Below, piece by piece: positions 12,663-24,300 of a stretch of DNA of 64,000 nt (its first letter is position 1; each line of letters opens with the position of its first letter). The stretch lies in contig JAJVDF010000412.1 of assembly GCA_022410635.1 (NCBI GenBank), positions 866,070 through 930,069 on the forward strand, in the 5' to 3' direction. The notes beneath the pieces were generated by a model. It saw only the letters and a list, made by a program, of their open reading frames with translations. It did not search any database and was not told where the DNA came from. The DNA comes from Tretioscincus oriximinensis. Lineage: Eukaryota; Chordata; Lepidosauria; Squamata; Gymnophthalmidae. The position numbers and the translations under genes were made by a program.

Positions 12663-12665
12663 ATA
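12587..12665 (+). repeat. TTA/TAG microsatellite
   Basis: Imperfect trinucleotide array (ttatta then tagtag then ataata) forming the SINE tail. Confidence 0.9.
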
Positions 12666-12829
12666 AAAGGGATTTGAAAGGCAGATTCTCCATGCAAAAC
12701 TATTAATGACTTATTTGGAAGCCGCTTAGTTAGGAGTTTTAAGTACATTTAAATGCTGATTATTTTTTGTAGGCCTTATAGGCTTTCTTCCTCGTAAATC
12801 AAAGAACTGTATTTTGATTTGAAATTATG

Positions 12830-13262
12830 TCTTTTCGTTTTCTTATCTATGAATTGCACAATGTCTTAATAATCAAGGGAGTAGAAGTAATAGAAATGGT
12901 AGATAATATATTATATATAGTGTACGCTCATCATGTTCTTGTATGTGGGTAAAAAGACTGCCTAGTATGGACAATGCAGAAGATGTATAAACAATTTGAG
13001 ATGTAAACAAAAAATGGTTGATGGCGAAGAACTACTTAGAAGGCATTTAGGGAGTGAATCTATGAAACTAACATTAAGATTGATTTTCCATGTACAAACC
13101 CTGTCNGAAAAAAACTATATATATATTATGTATTGGGGGAAATGTATGAAATGGGGAAAATGTTTGAAACATTTTAAATTGAATGTGTGTAGTTGTGCAT
13201 GTATAAAAAAAGTTTAAAATGTTTTGAACTAAACAAAACAAAACAAAAACAATAATAAAAGG
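12830..13262 (+). mobile_element. Possible L1-like 3' end
   Basis: AT-rich, repeated gaaatggggaaaatgtttg words and an A-rich end (aaacaaaacaaaaacaataa). No coding remnant seen. Confidence 0.3.
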
Positions 13263-13276
13263 ACTGACTTTTCCTG

Positions 13277-13541
13277 AGCCAGTTTGGTGTAGTGGTTAGA
13301 GTGTGGGACTCTTTTATCTGGTAGTCTCCTGGTTCGATTCCCCACTCCTCCATGAAGCCAGCTGGGTGACCTTGGGCCAGTCACAGTTCTTTGAGCGCTC
13401 TCAGCCCCACCTACTCCACGGGGTGTCTGTTGTGGAGAAAGTAAGGAAAGCTATGTGCGCCACCCTATGGTTGACCGCCCTGAGACCTTCAGGTATAGGG
13501 CGGGATATAAATGTAAATAAATAAATAAATAAATAAATAAT
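13277..13541 (+). mobile_element. tRNA-derived SINE (family A), full length
   Basis: The head carries an A-box-like tggtgtagtggtta and a perfect B-box GGTTCGATTCC (13331-13341). The body contains cagctgggtgaccttgggc. The tail, ccgccctgagaccttcaggt plus (TAAA)n, is shared with the L2 LINEs of this window. Confidence 0.85.
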
Positions 13542-14451
13542 TCACAACCAAAGCAGCTCAGGGGAATCTCCCTTTCCAACGGTCCTCCTTAACAATAAAG
13601 CCTAAATGTTCCCTACTTACCCTTCTTTGCAATAGGAATGAACTGTTTTATGCACTATTAACTGTTTGTACCGCACATAAAAATTAGAACTCTTTGGGGT
13701 TAAATTAGGTTGATTCGATGTGTTGGGTACATATCACTCCCAATTGTAGTCAACACATCGAAGAAGAATAAACTTTTTAAAAATACATTTCAATGCAGAT
13801 GTTCTCGAGCTACCGACTCTTCTCAGCACTTCCACGGCTGAAATATTCACATTTCAAGGGAATTCCAGCGCCGGCCGCCGCAGTTATGTCGCCGCCCGAG
13901 TATTTTTTACCACAGGAAACAATGGCCTCCCCTCTTCTCCCCCCCCCTTGTTAGGTATTTTGGCGCCAATCTCAGCGGCCACTTTTGACAGGCTGAGGCG
14001 ACCAACCACGTGACCAGCGTCTTCCCCCGCCCAACGACGTGCCTGATTCCACCTTCCTGCCGCCGCCCGCCCGCCCGCCCGCCCGGCACACACTCATGGA
14101 TGCTGAAAATGGCGGCCTAAACGCCAGGTCACGTGGCGTCTCGGGTCTTTCTTAGAGTCCTGCCGCCTCCCTCTCCGCTGTGTGAGGACGGGAGAGTCCA
14201 TTGCCCGCAGCGGAGGGGGGGGGGGGGGGGGACAGAAAATACAGTGGGCCGTTAACCACAAAAAAGGGCTGTAGCGACTAGTGCGCATCCCCTCCCGAGG
14301 AGAAACGACCTCAGAGAAGGAATACCTGTGCCGCCACCGCCTCCGCCTTCTATTATTCAAATCAATCTTTCCAATTTCTTGTTCTGTCTCTGACCCTGGG
14401 AAAAGCGCCGCGCCTCCCACACGCAACACACACGGGGAGGGTCCCCCTTAC

Positions 14452-14530
14452 CTTCGAAGACGATGGCAACCAGACACGCACCGTAAAGAACAGAAGACGA
14501 CGCCGTCCAAACGCAGCCCACCGCCCCGCG
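14452..14530 (-). other. NASP: NASP non-coding exon 1 (inferred)
   Basis: A consensus donor (gaag then gtaagg on the minus strand) lies at 14452. TATATAAG on the minus strand at 14558-14551 would place the start near 14520-14530. No ATG in frame with exon 2 is seen, so this is taken as 5' UTR. The upper boundary is an estimate. Confidence 0.6.
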
Positions 14531-14622
14531 GCGCGCGCCCCTCTCAGAGGCTTATATATAGACCCCTCTGAGGACACGCCCCCGCCGCGGCGGGGCTCTC
14601 TTTTAAGCCAAAGGGACTCTCT

Positions 14623-14641
14623 TTCCCAACATGCTTCGCGG
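14623..14641 (+). promoter_or_regulatory. ZNF143/THAP11-type site
   Basis: TTCCCAACATGCTTCGCGG is close to the known ZNF143 core TTCCCAGCATGCCTTGCGG. It lies about 100 bp upstream of the inferred NASP start. Confidence 0.6.
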
Positions 14642-14770
14642 ACGAAAGCCTCTTGGAGCACAAGAGGCACAGCTGCGGAGCCGTCTCGTCCGTCTCTCGG
14701 CGAATGGCTGGCTGCGCGCGCGGCGGAGCTGTTGGTCCACGTGGTAATCCACGTTCGCGTGCACACGAAT

Positions 14771-14790
14771 GGGATGCCGGGAAATGTAGT
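14771..14790 (-). promoter_or_regulatory. Second ZNF143-type site
   Basis: On the minus strand this reads ACTACATTTCCCGGCATCCC, matching the ACTACAnnTCCC extension of the ZNF143 motif. It lies on the outer edge of the NASP CpG island. Confidence 0.55.
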
Positions 14791-14890
14791 CCCAANATAT
14801 TTCGCATCACTAGTCAGTCAATCTCGCTCTGGCGATAAAAGTAGTCTCAGAGAGGCATGGAGCTTACTGTCCTGGGACAGGCAGGGCGCT

Positions 14891-14968
14891 GGACCTCCAG
14901 GGACATTGGGGTCCAATGCAGAATTATATATATAATTCTGCATTGGACCCCAATGTCCCTGGAGGTCC
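14891..14968. repeat. Perfect 78-bp palindrome
   Basis: Bases 14891-14929 are the exact reverse complement of 14930-14968, centred on an alternating TA stretch. The right arm runs straight into a minus-strand CR1 fragment. Confidence 0.95.
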
Positions 14969-15260
14969 TTTCCAACTCTGATTCCAAATGCACAATTCAC
15001 TAAACCAGCCCAGACGGGCTGTCCAGCTTGTGTTTGGAGAACGCCCCACCTGCTGTGGCAGCCTGTTCCACTGGTTCATCACCCTTACTGTCAGAAGGTT
15101 TTTCTGATANCCTTTTAACTCTCCTCTGAACCTGCTCCAGTCCTGACCAAAGTACTGCAAAGAGGAATAATTACTTCATGTGTTCAACATTCTATGCTGT
15201 TCTCACTACACCCCAGGATTATAATAGCCTTTTTTGCAGCTGCGTCACACTGTTGACTCA
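14936..15260 (-). mobile_element. CR1 LINE fragment
   Basis: The reverse complement encodes CR1-like MNQWNRLPQQVGRSPNTS and carries ggaggtcctttccaactctg at its 3' end. Close to the copies at 23235 and 48925. Confidence 0.75.
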
Positions 15261-15270
15261 TGTTTAGTTT

Positions 15271-15345
15271 TATTTCTTTATTTATACTTATACCCCGCCC
15301 TATACCCGAAGGTCTCAGGGCGGCAAAAACAGTAAAACATCACTA
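15271..15345 (-). mobile_element. L2/SINE tail, reverse
   Basis: taccccgccctatacccgaa ggtctcagggcggc is the reverse of the shared tail. Confidence 0.65.
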
Positions 15346-15719
15346 CAAAAATTAAAAAAGTATAAAACAATATTAAAAGTAGGGATAGAGATGGCATTTC
15401 TTGTATTGACTGATCAATACAATTATTTGAAATAAATAACACTGCTACGTAGGGTCCCTAGGCCAGAGATGCCATGCTAATGTAGGGAAATTACCTGCAA
15501 CTTCGTTCCTGAACTTTTTCAGTTGTCTTCATGGCTGTGATCACAACCTAAAGCTTTAATCCAACATCTGTCAACTTTCAGGGTAGAAGAATAAAGTAAC
15601 AAAATTTCTGTGTTCTTCACCTCCAGGGACAGTTTTAATATGGGCAGAATCTAACTTTTGTAATTTGCTACTTTTTAAATAATTACGATTCTATTAAGTC
15701 AGTAATTCCTCAAATTCAC

Positions 15720-16330
15720 CTCTCACCAGTGCTTGTTTTCCTCTTTATTTTTGAAGGGGAACATAAAAGCCTGGGCTGCCAGGGTGTAATTAAAACCCTT
15801 CTTACTGCNGCAAAATTTGTGCTGGCCCAACANTGGAAGTCAGCACACCTCTTAACTAAGGAAGCCTTGGTGGCCAGGATTTGGTCTTCAGTACTTAATG
15901 ACGCTCTCCTTACGCAGCAGTCCAGAATGCAGAGGGAGAAACCAGATAATCTATGTTTCTGAGGTCATTGGACCCCCCCCCCCAATGGATCCCTCCTATT
16001 CTTCCTCCTTCTGCAACTGGAAACTTTAACACCCTCCTAGGTGTGCCCCCCCAGCTGTTCCCTGGTCCCTTTTCTCACCTTTGGCATTGTTACTGGATCC
16101 TGTACCTGTTCTGTTATCAATTGGTGATCCATTATTTTGGGGCATCCTTTGGCAGGGGCTCTTGCCAATTTGCTCAATTTACTATGTGTTGCAAAACTGG
16201 TACTGGCTCCCTCTGTTGTATAGCTTATTCCCACGCTCAACATTTTGGCTCATGGTGTTATCTAGTGGCTGCACCTCATCATTTGGACAGTTTCCTGATC
16301 TGGTCTATGTTGTAATTTTATTCCAGTGTT
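15720..16330 (+). mobile_element. L1-like ORF2 remnant
   Basis: The frame at 15729-15962 reads AKFVLAQ-WKSAHLLTKEALVARIW, similar to the C-terminal end of L1 ORF2. The rest is degraded, with a C run at 15966. Two N bases. Confidence 0.45.
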
Positions 16331-16589
16331 AAAATGTGTTTTATGAGCAATATTTTAGGTATGTCATTAAGCTTGCCACACCTTTCAGATTTAAATAAAG
16401 CTTTTTTTTCTTTTAAGCCAGTAACTCCAGCCTAGGTTATATGTAAATCCAGGGTTTGGATAAATCTACAATAATAAAAATAATTCAATTTATTTGGTGC
16501 TTCTTGAACAAATTGTTTACAATATTATAAATTGTGTTGACTTATTTGGGGAAGGGAATGTGGCTTGGATGGATGTGGGATGGGAATAA

Positions 16590-16770
16590 GGTTGCCATAT
16601 GTCCCAGGAAGGTGGGACAATCCCGGCTTTGGGGACTAAAATATAGCCCCCTCCAGGTTTTAAGAGAAAATCACGGATTTTTACATTCCCCGATGCTGCA
16701 TCAGGGAATGTAAAATTCCAGGATTTAAAGGCAAANGAACCATCAGGGCTGACGGCTGCAGCCCGAGCAA
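16590..16770. repeat. Degenerate inverted repeat
   Basis: cattccccgatg and catcagggaatg form a short hairpin inside a gttgccatatgtcccagga-type unit. Possibly a DNA-transposon relic. Confidence 0.35.
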
Positions 16771-16972
16771 TGCTTTCCAGGGTCCTGGAAGGAACCTCGG
16801 AGCGTGCTGTAGCTGATCCTCTGTTGGAGGCGGAGTTTCGCACCTGCTGCTAGGCAGAGCGCACCAACTCACCTCTAGCAGAGGAAAAACGCTTGAGTTT
16901 TTGACAGGACAGAGGCTTTGTGCAGCTCTGTTCTGTCTGTCTCACCACAAGCATATGGCAACTGTAGATGGG

Positions 16973-17860
16973 AGGAGGAGGAGAACTGGGTTTTTCTTAT
17001 CCGAAGAGATCCAGAATGGCTTACAAGCTTATTTTTAGCCTGAAAACTTGCATTCTATCTTCTAAATCACGCTGTGATGGTCCCCATTTATCTAACTGCA
17101 ATTTCTTGCTTTCGAATAACTGGGCTGGCTACAGCTGAACGCAATCCAAACGATCTCCAATAAACAAGGTAAAAGACCCACAAAACAGCAGCAGAATCAA
17201 ATATAAAATTCTACAATATATAGTGGCACTGGACCTACTGAACAAAAGGCCACATAGCACATAAAACGTAAGAATAAAACCTAATACTTTAAAATATGAG
17301 ATATATCTAAAATGCTACAGTTGAACAAGAAATTCGTANGCGTTCAGGAAACTATATGCCTTGTGGCTTTATATTTATATTATTGTACTTTCTACTTTGG
17401 TGGTCATTTTGCTGTGGTGCCACTGAAGAAGACAGTTGGTCGAAATGCGTTTGGCGTTCTACAGTCTCTTTGTCTTCTTCGTCTGGACTCAGCTTATATT
17501 CGTGGATTATTTCACCTACCTTCTATATCTTTTATGGACTTTTTAGATATCTCTCTTTAGATTTTATTGTATTAGGTTTTATGTGCCTTTTGTTCAGTAG
17601 GTCTAGTGCCACTATATATTGTAGAATTTTATATTTGATTCTGCAGTTTTGTGGGTCTTTTACCTAGTTTATAGGAGATCGTTCTTCTTTTTCTCCTTTT
17701 TTGGGGATTTTGTGGTTTAGTTTGGCTATAGCTGAAGCCAGTAGAAGGCGCTTACCCCTCTCCACAGCTAACACAGGACTTCAAACTCAGTATATCTGCT
17801 GAAATATCAAGGCTCTTAACTGCTGTACCATTGTGCCTCATAACTGCTGTACCACTGAAC
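16973..17860 (-). mobile_element. SINE family B, split by a fold-back element
   Basis: The left part (16973-17140) and right part (17722-17860) together make one family-B SINE, as judged against the copies at 24125 and 34815. They are separated by the element at 17140-17722. Confidence 0.75.
17140..17722. mobile_element. Fold-back element with about 150-bp inverted arms
   Basis: The left arm, about 17148-17311, is the imperfect reverse complement of the right arm, about 17530-17683 (for example gtaaaagacccacaaaac against gttttgtgggtcttttac). The middle contains gaagacagttggtcgaaatg. It is flanked by a near-perfect 14-bp duplication (tggctacagctgaa / tggctatagctgaa). No protein-coding frame of note. 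Confidence 0.8.
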
Positions 17861-18207
17861 CTACAGGTGAGACTGGGGATCAAATTGGAGATCCTGTTTT
17901 CCAGATTGTTTGCATTATACAGAGGCAAAGATTAATCAGAAAAAAAGCTGGGAAAATGTTGATTACTTTGAACTCTGGTGCTTGAGAAGTCTTCCGTGGC
18001 CAGGATGTTTCAGTGGATTCTGAACCAAATAATATCCACACATTTTTTAAAAGCACAAACGATAAGGCTTAAACTGTTATACTTTGGGCACAGTATGAAT
18101 AGACCAAATTCCCTGTAAAACATGATGATTCTTGAGAAGAGGATGAGCAGCTGGAGTGTAACAAAATAATTTAAAATTGTAATACTACTGGAAAAAAAAT
18201 CAAAAAC

Positions 18208-18213
18208 TTTATT
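18208..18213 (-). terminator. AKR1A1: AKR1A1 poly(A) signal
   Basis: AATAAA on the minus strand, about 80 nt beyond the stop codon. Confidence 0.65.
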
Positions 18214-18293
18214 TGGATTTGTAAAAATCTAATAATAAAAGGCAAAGGTAATCTTGAGTGAAGTTCCTTATTCTCTTGTGAATTCTGGTTGAA

Positions 18294-18359
18294 CTAATAA
18301 GCTTCATTGAAGGGATAAAGTGGGTGTCCAGCATCTCTTGCAATCAGTTTGCCATCGAC
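18294..18359 (-). CDS. AKR1A1: AKR1A1 exon 9, stop codon
   Basis: 66 nt encoding [21 protein letters not shown], then TAG. The acceptor ends tcccag. Confidence 0.96.
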   Translation of the reverse strand, partial: VDGKLIARDAGHPLYPFNEAY

Positions 18360-21300
18360 CTGGGAAAGATCAGCAAAGGCAGCAAAATTAGAATTTATAC
18401 CATTTAAACACAGTAAGTTTGTAAAAGAAGCAACACTGCTCCCAATCTAAAGTTTTAGATGTTTTTATACATATATTTAATCCTTTGGAAAGATTAGAGC
18501 ATAAAAATAATGGCTTAGTATAGATTCTAAAAAGTTTAAACGTTTTTTAAAATGATAAACTTTTACCAGGTGCATATTTTGCATTCATTTGTTCAGACTG
18601 TCCCGGTGTATCTGGTGGGCCTCTGTATGAGACAGAATGCTGAACTAAATGGGCTCTGGCCTGATCCAGTATGGCTCTTATGTTCTTATGTACTATAAAT
18701 TATGTTAATGCTGTGTGTACACACATGCAAAATATAAAAGAAAACATCAAACTGGTGCTAATGTAAGGTTTGGGGAAATATTTAGGTTTTCTCTATCACA
18801 CAACACTAGGACCAGAGGGCACTCCTTGAAACTGATGGGTAGAAAAGTGAGAACAGACAAAGGAAAGTATTTTTCACCCAGAGGGTCATCGGCCTGTGGA
18901 ATTTACTTCCTGAAGAGTTGGTGGTAGCTAACAGCTTGGATAGTTTCAAGACAGAACTAGACAGGTTTATGGACCCCAAGGGTATAAATGGGGACTAGGA
19001 TCGATGTCTGGATGCTGCCTCTGGGCTGGAGCAACAGGCAGGACTCCTGAAATACCATTTGCAGGGAGTCATGAACAAGTCATATTTTGCTTTCCTCTGT
19101 TTATACTGCCCAGGTGCATATGGTGGGCCTCTGTATGAGATAGAATGCTGGACTAGATGGGCTGTGGCCTGATCCAGTATGGCTCTTTTTATATTCTTAT
19201 GTTTTATTATGCATTGGAAAAGTATTTAAATCACATTTTTATTTGTTGAATAAAAAGCCATCTTTAGAATGCTTTTTTGTGTAATTTTTTTTACCAAGAN
19301 AGGAGGATGATTTTCCACCATTGCTGGGGGGTGGGGGTGGTTATGGGTTGGCAGAGAATTAATAGAATTATGGATCTGTGTGCACAGCGAAAATTATTTT
19401 TACAATATTACCATAACTTCAGCTAGAACCATTCCCTAGAATCCATTAGGGGGCGTGCAATTCAAAGTATAATATTTTACAATTGCAAAATAAATTCAAA
19501 TATACTGTACATATTCATCAGATTAAATTAATTTAAAAAGCAATATTGCAGATTCAAAATATTCCATAATTATCACATTTTTCATGCAAAAGAAAAATCC
19601 ACAGACTGCGAAAAACAAGAAAGTGAGCCTACCTGCACCAACGTTCCCTATTCTATTATCTAATTTTTTCAGAAAATAATGATTGTTGTTACAGCAAACA
19701 GCAAATTCTGTTATCCTGTTCATTCTTGATTTTTAGACTAAAACAATACAAATAAATTGTACTTTTTTCAATGGAAGGTACATTTGGACACGGACTCTTT
19801 TGGTTTTTCCATCTGAAATAGTGTATCTAGTAAGGGGTTTTGTAGCACTTTAGACAATCAAGAATAAAGGTTGTATGAGATTCAAGTCTATTCCAACAAA
19901 TAAACTTGTCTATGAAACCTCATGCTGCCCACCTTTTTCCTTGTTAGTCACTAAACTGCTATGAGCTTTGCTATGCATTCTATGTCCAGACTAACAAATA
20001 AGCTTTTGTGCAATTTTCTTTGCAGGAGTACAGAAGCAGTTGGTTTGTTTTCAGCAATGGGATTCAGAAGGTTGACACTGGTTCTGACAAACCAGTTGTT
20101 AAACGGAACTCTGGTTTCGGTGAGCCAGTTATTAAAATGACACTCATTTCCCTGGATGGCATTTCTGGTTGCTCTTCTAGGAACACCATCTTAAATGATA
20201 GTCAATTTCAGAGAAATAGCAGTGTTAGTCAAGCAGAAAGTCCAGCAAAGGAGCTAACAGCATTTTGAGACTAACTTGGGAAAAATGGTTGGCATAAGCT
20301 TTTCTCAAGTTAGTCTCAAAGTGCTGCTAGCTCCNTTGCTGGACATCTTAAATGATATAATTTCCAGTTCCTGCTTCCATTTGTTTATTGCTTCATAGCA
20401 GAGAACTGGTTGTTAAATTATTTGAATCCCATTACAGTTTGTTATGCTTCTTCATTTATTTCATTTGAATTTGCTCACCCAGATACAAGTTGGGATTTAC
20501 AGCAGGGCTTATGGCTAAATTTAGAAAGAAGAAAGGCAAATTGTAATTGTGATTGTAAATAGCCAGCAAAGACAACATAAACGATTTTTAGAGTTACATA
20601 ATTAGGGTTAGAAAAGGCATCCATCTAAGTATACTCTTTGTGTTTCTGCTGAGAAATAGTATCCATGAGAGGTATTCAGACTAAAGAAATAGATTTTTTC
20701 CTATGCTGTTTAGTCCAAAGCTCTGATCAAGTGAGTGATTCTGAAGCATCTGAGTTCGGCAGAAAGGAAGCACACAGAAAGAAAGCTTCCATTAAAGTGA
20801 AAAATTTTAACCTTTGTATTATAAAAAAGAACCAACAACTTTACCGTCACCATTGGAACAATATATCTCCAGTTCTTATTCAAGCTTCCAATAAAGTCCA
20901 TCTCTTCAGCTGTCAGGCTGAAGTCAAATACCTAAAACCAGAAACAAACATAATTTGCTGTTTTTAGTTATATTCTTAATATTTACTGATCTGTAAGCCA
21001 TAAATTATTTAATTTAATACTGTTATTATTACTATTATTAATTATAGAAATAGTTGATACAAATTAATTAAAGCATTAGTTAAAGCTAATTATAGAGAAA
21101 ATAGGACTTAGGATGGTACCAAAAAACAATTGAAACAACATTATAGAAGATGAGGAGTGGGTTTTTATGCTCTGCTTTTGTCGTCTCCTCCTCCTTCACC
21201 CCTCCCCCCCACCCCCCCTCTAATCTGGATGGGGTACACTGGAAAATTAGAAGCTTGTACTCCCTGGGCTTTAAAGAAATGGAATCATATCAAAGTGATT

Positions 21301-24300
21301 ATGATCTCATTTAAATCTAAAAGGAATTTACAGAGTTAAAACTGTTTGAAATGAAAGACTGAAAAGAATACATCAGCTTACAGACAAACACAGATTCTTA
21401 GTCTTTCAGAAAGCCACAGAGATCAAAGCTGGGGGAAGGACACATTTTCAATACCAGAAACAGATGGTAATAAATGAAAGCCAGCTGCAGAGGACTCAGT
21501 GTAAAGATTGCAATCCAGCTTTTGAGAGCCATTCAAACAAAGCAGATCAGGACACAAGCAAAAGATTCAACCTAAACAAATCCCAACTCATGCACATTGT
21601 GCTAAATAATTACTCTTATCAATTGATGGGGACCAAGCTTTCTGGACAGACCAGGAAAGGGATCTTGGAAGTCAACACCAGTAAAGAAAAATATCCTAAT
21701 TCATTACCTATATTGGACTGTCTGTCCAGACTTGATGAACATTTTTCAGGCTATTGAGGTGGTGACAGTATTGCTGTATTTGTTATTTTTATCTGGTGTG
21801 TTACATTTGGACACTTTTAATATATTTTATGTGGACACATGATATTTTATGTGAACTGAATCTTTTTGGAAGGGATAAGATTGCAGTGGTTTGTGACCTA
21901 ATTCTGTGTTTCCCCAGTATTTTGACATCTCAAACTGTCCACCCAGTGTGTGTGTGTGTGTGTGGGCAGAATCAGTGTTAGGAATAATCAGGAAGGGAAT
22001 CTAAAGGAAGTCAGCAAGTATCATTTTGCCTCTTAACAAATCTATGGTTAGATCACATTTGGAATACTCTATACAATTCTAGTCACTACATCTCAGAAAA
22101 TACGGAGCTAGAGAAGGTGCAGAAAAGGGCAACAAGAATGATCAAAGGACTGATGCACCTCCCTTATGAAATCAGGCTGCAACATGTAGATTTCTTCAGC
22201 CTCAAAAGATGGTGTTTAAAAGATTATCAAATTGAAGTGTATAAAATCATGGAGGGATAAGGTGAATAAAGAAAAATATACTGCTCAAAAGAATTAAAGG
22301 AACACTTTAACATACACTGTTATGTTAAAGTGTTCCCTTAATTCTTTTGAGCAGTATATTTTCTGTATCATACAGCACTAGGACTAGGAGACAGTCTTTG
22401 AAGCTGATGGGCAGAAAAGTTAGGACAGACAAGGGAACGTATTTTTTTCACCCAAGGAATCATTGGACTATGGAATTTACTTCCAGAAGAGGTGGTGGTA
22501 ACTGGCAGCCTGGATAGCTTTAAGATACAATTACATAAATTCATGGAAGCCAAGTGTATATATAGCTATTAAAAAGGATTTCGTGATACTGATTCCGGTA
22601 TAGAGCAACAGGCAGTATTCCTGAAATACTGCAGGAAGTCAATTATAGGAGATAGTTATGCATCCTTCTGCTTAAGAATGTGCAGGCGCAATTGGTAAGC
22701 CACAGTGTGAGACAGAATGCTGCACTAGATACATAACGGCCCTATTCAGTAGGTCTCCCCTTATTTATAAGATCTTGAAGGGACATAATTTTGATGCGGA
22801 GCTGCATATATTACTAAGGGAAAAGACCTGAAAAGTTAATACTATCTAAGGATCCAGGTGTTACAACCTACTCACCTGGAGATTCTGAACTATGCGCGCA
22901 GGAGTAACGCTTTTGGGAATGACGGCTACTTTCCGCTGCACTTGCCATCTGTTAAAAAGTGAAGAAGTTATCATTCCTCCATAAAACTCCCTATTTCTAT
23001 TCTGTCCTAAACTTGAAGGTGTCAGAGAAGCTTTTAAACAGTATAAAAACAGATGGGCTAAAATAAAAACAATATATCTTTCCAAAAATATCTGCCATAA
23101 CTACTATTTCCTTCCTCTATCATTTTACAATATTCACACCTTGCAGAATTATTGTCTTAGTAATCCATTTGGAACTCCAAGTTAGTTGCTTTAAGAAAAA
23201 TATGAAAGAGGCTCATCTACATCAACCAAAGGTCAATCTCATTCATAGAATCGGAAGGGATCTCCAGGGTCATCGGGTCCCACCCCCTGCTCAATGCAGG
23301 ATTCATTAAACCATCCCAGAAAGATGACTGTCCAGCCTCTGTTTGAAGACTGCCAGTGAAGGCGAACTTACCACCTCCTGTGGCAAACTGTTCCACTGGT
23401 TTATCACCCTTACTGATATCTAATCTAAATCTGCTCTCTTGCAGTTTCATTCCATTTTTTTCTAGTCCTTNCATGTGCCAATGAGAACAATGCTGATCCC
23501 TCTGCTCTGTGACAGCCCTTCAGATATTTGTAGACAGCTATCAAGTCTCCTCTCAGTCTTCTCTTCTGCAGACTAAACATCCCTAGGTCCTTTAACCGCT
23601 CCTCATAGGATATGGTTTCCAGACCACTCACCATCCTTGTAACTCTCTTTTGAATAATGTTTAAATTTTAAATATGTTGTTTCCACATAAGTCATCTACA
23701 AGGAAACTACAATGTCTTCTCTTAACCACATCTCCTAAGGATAACCTTTGATAGCCTTTCGTCTACAATTTTTGATCCTTTTTTAAAAGTTATGATAGTG
23801 AATTCTATAACCTCAATTAAACATCACATGAACATCTTCCTTGCTCTAAATCCTCCACTGAATAAGTCATAGTACTGTGTTTGTAAGGAGAAAAAGTGAT
23901 CTACATAGTGAAAACCAGCATAGTTCCCAGATCACCTATAATCTATTCCTTGAACCTTCCAACTATCTCCTGCATACGTTTTTCCAACTCATAAATTATA
24001 TTAACTGTTAATGTTTCTATTATTTATTCAAAATGACTATCACAAGGTTGTTTTCTATTATAAAAGTCTTTGTTCCTTAAAAGACACTTTCCATGCTTAC
24101 AACTGAATTTATCTACAAGTTACAGAAGAAGAAGAGCTGGGATTTTATACTCCACTTTTCTCAACCAAAGGGGCTCAGAGCAGCTTGCAAATTAGTTTTC
24201 ACCTAAAGGCTTACATCCTATTTTGCCCACCATGGTGATGGTCCCCATTTATTTAATTGCAATCTCTTGCTTTTGAATAGCTGGGTTGGCTAGAGCTGAG

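Larger units (their letters stand above)
13865..14780. promoter_or_regulatory. CpG-island promoter of NASP
   Basis: GC-rich, CpG-dense block around the inferred NASP start, in contrast to the AT-rich surroundings. Visible motifs are three CACGTG E-boxes (14007, 14130, 14738), an E2F-like TTTTGGCGCCAAT palindrome with an overlapping CCAAT (13958-13970), a YY1-like AAAATGGCGGCC (14106-14117), and two ZNF143-type sites described separately. It contains a run of 17 G (14215-14231). Confidence 0.8.
21450..22760 (+). mobile_element. CR1-like LINE fragment with a nested MITE
   Basis: Word matches to CR1 ORF2 and 3' end: gaccaagctttctggacaga, gagaaggtgcagaaaagggc, tggaatttacttccagaaga, gagacagaatgctgcactag. 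Interrupted at 22278-22358. It lies in the AKR1A1 intron between exons 7 and 8. Confidence 0.65.

Noticed and set aside
12266..12748. 160-codon minus-strand frame
   Set aside because: It runs through a MITE, a microsatellite and a SINE tail; no protein features.
13331..13341. Possible tRNA gene from the perfect B-box
   Set aside because: No acceptor stem or cloverleaf pairs; the surroundings are a SINE with an L2-type tail.
13884..14810. Long overlapping frames in the CpG island
   Set aside because: GC-rich DNA lacks stop codons; no homology or splice logic supports them. The NASP non-coding exon explains the region.
21464..21757. 97-codon plus-strand frame as a gene
   Set aside because: Part of the frame matches CR1-like wording and the copy is interrupted; treated as LINE relic.
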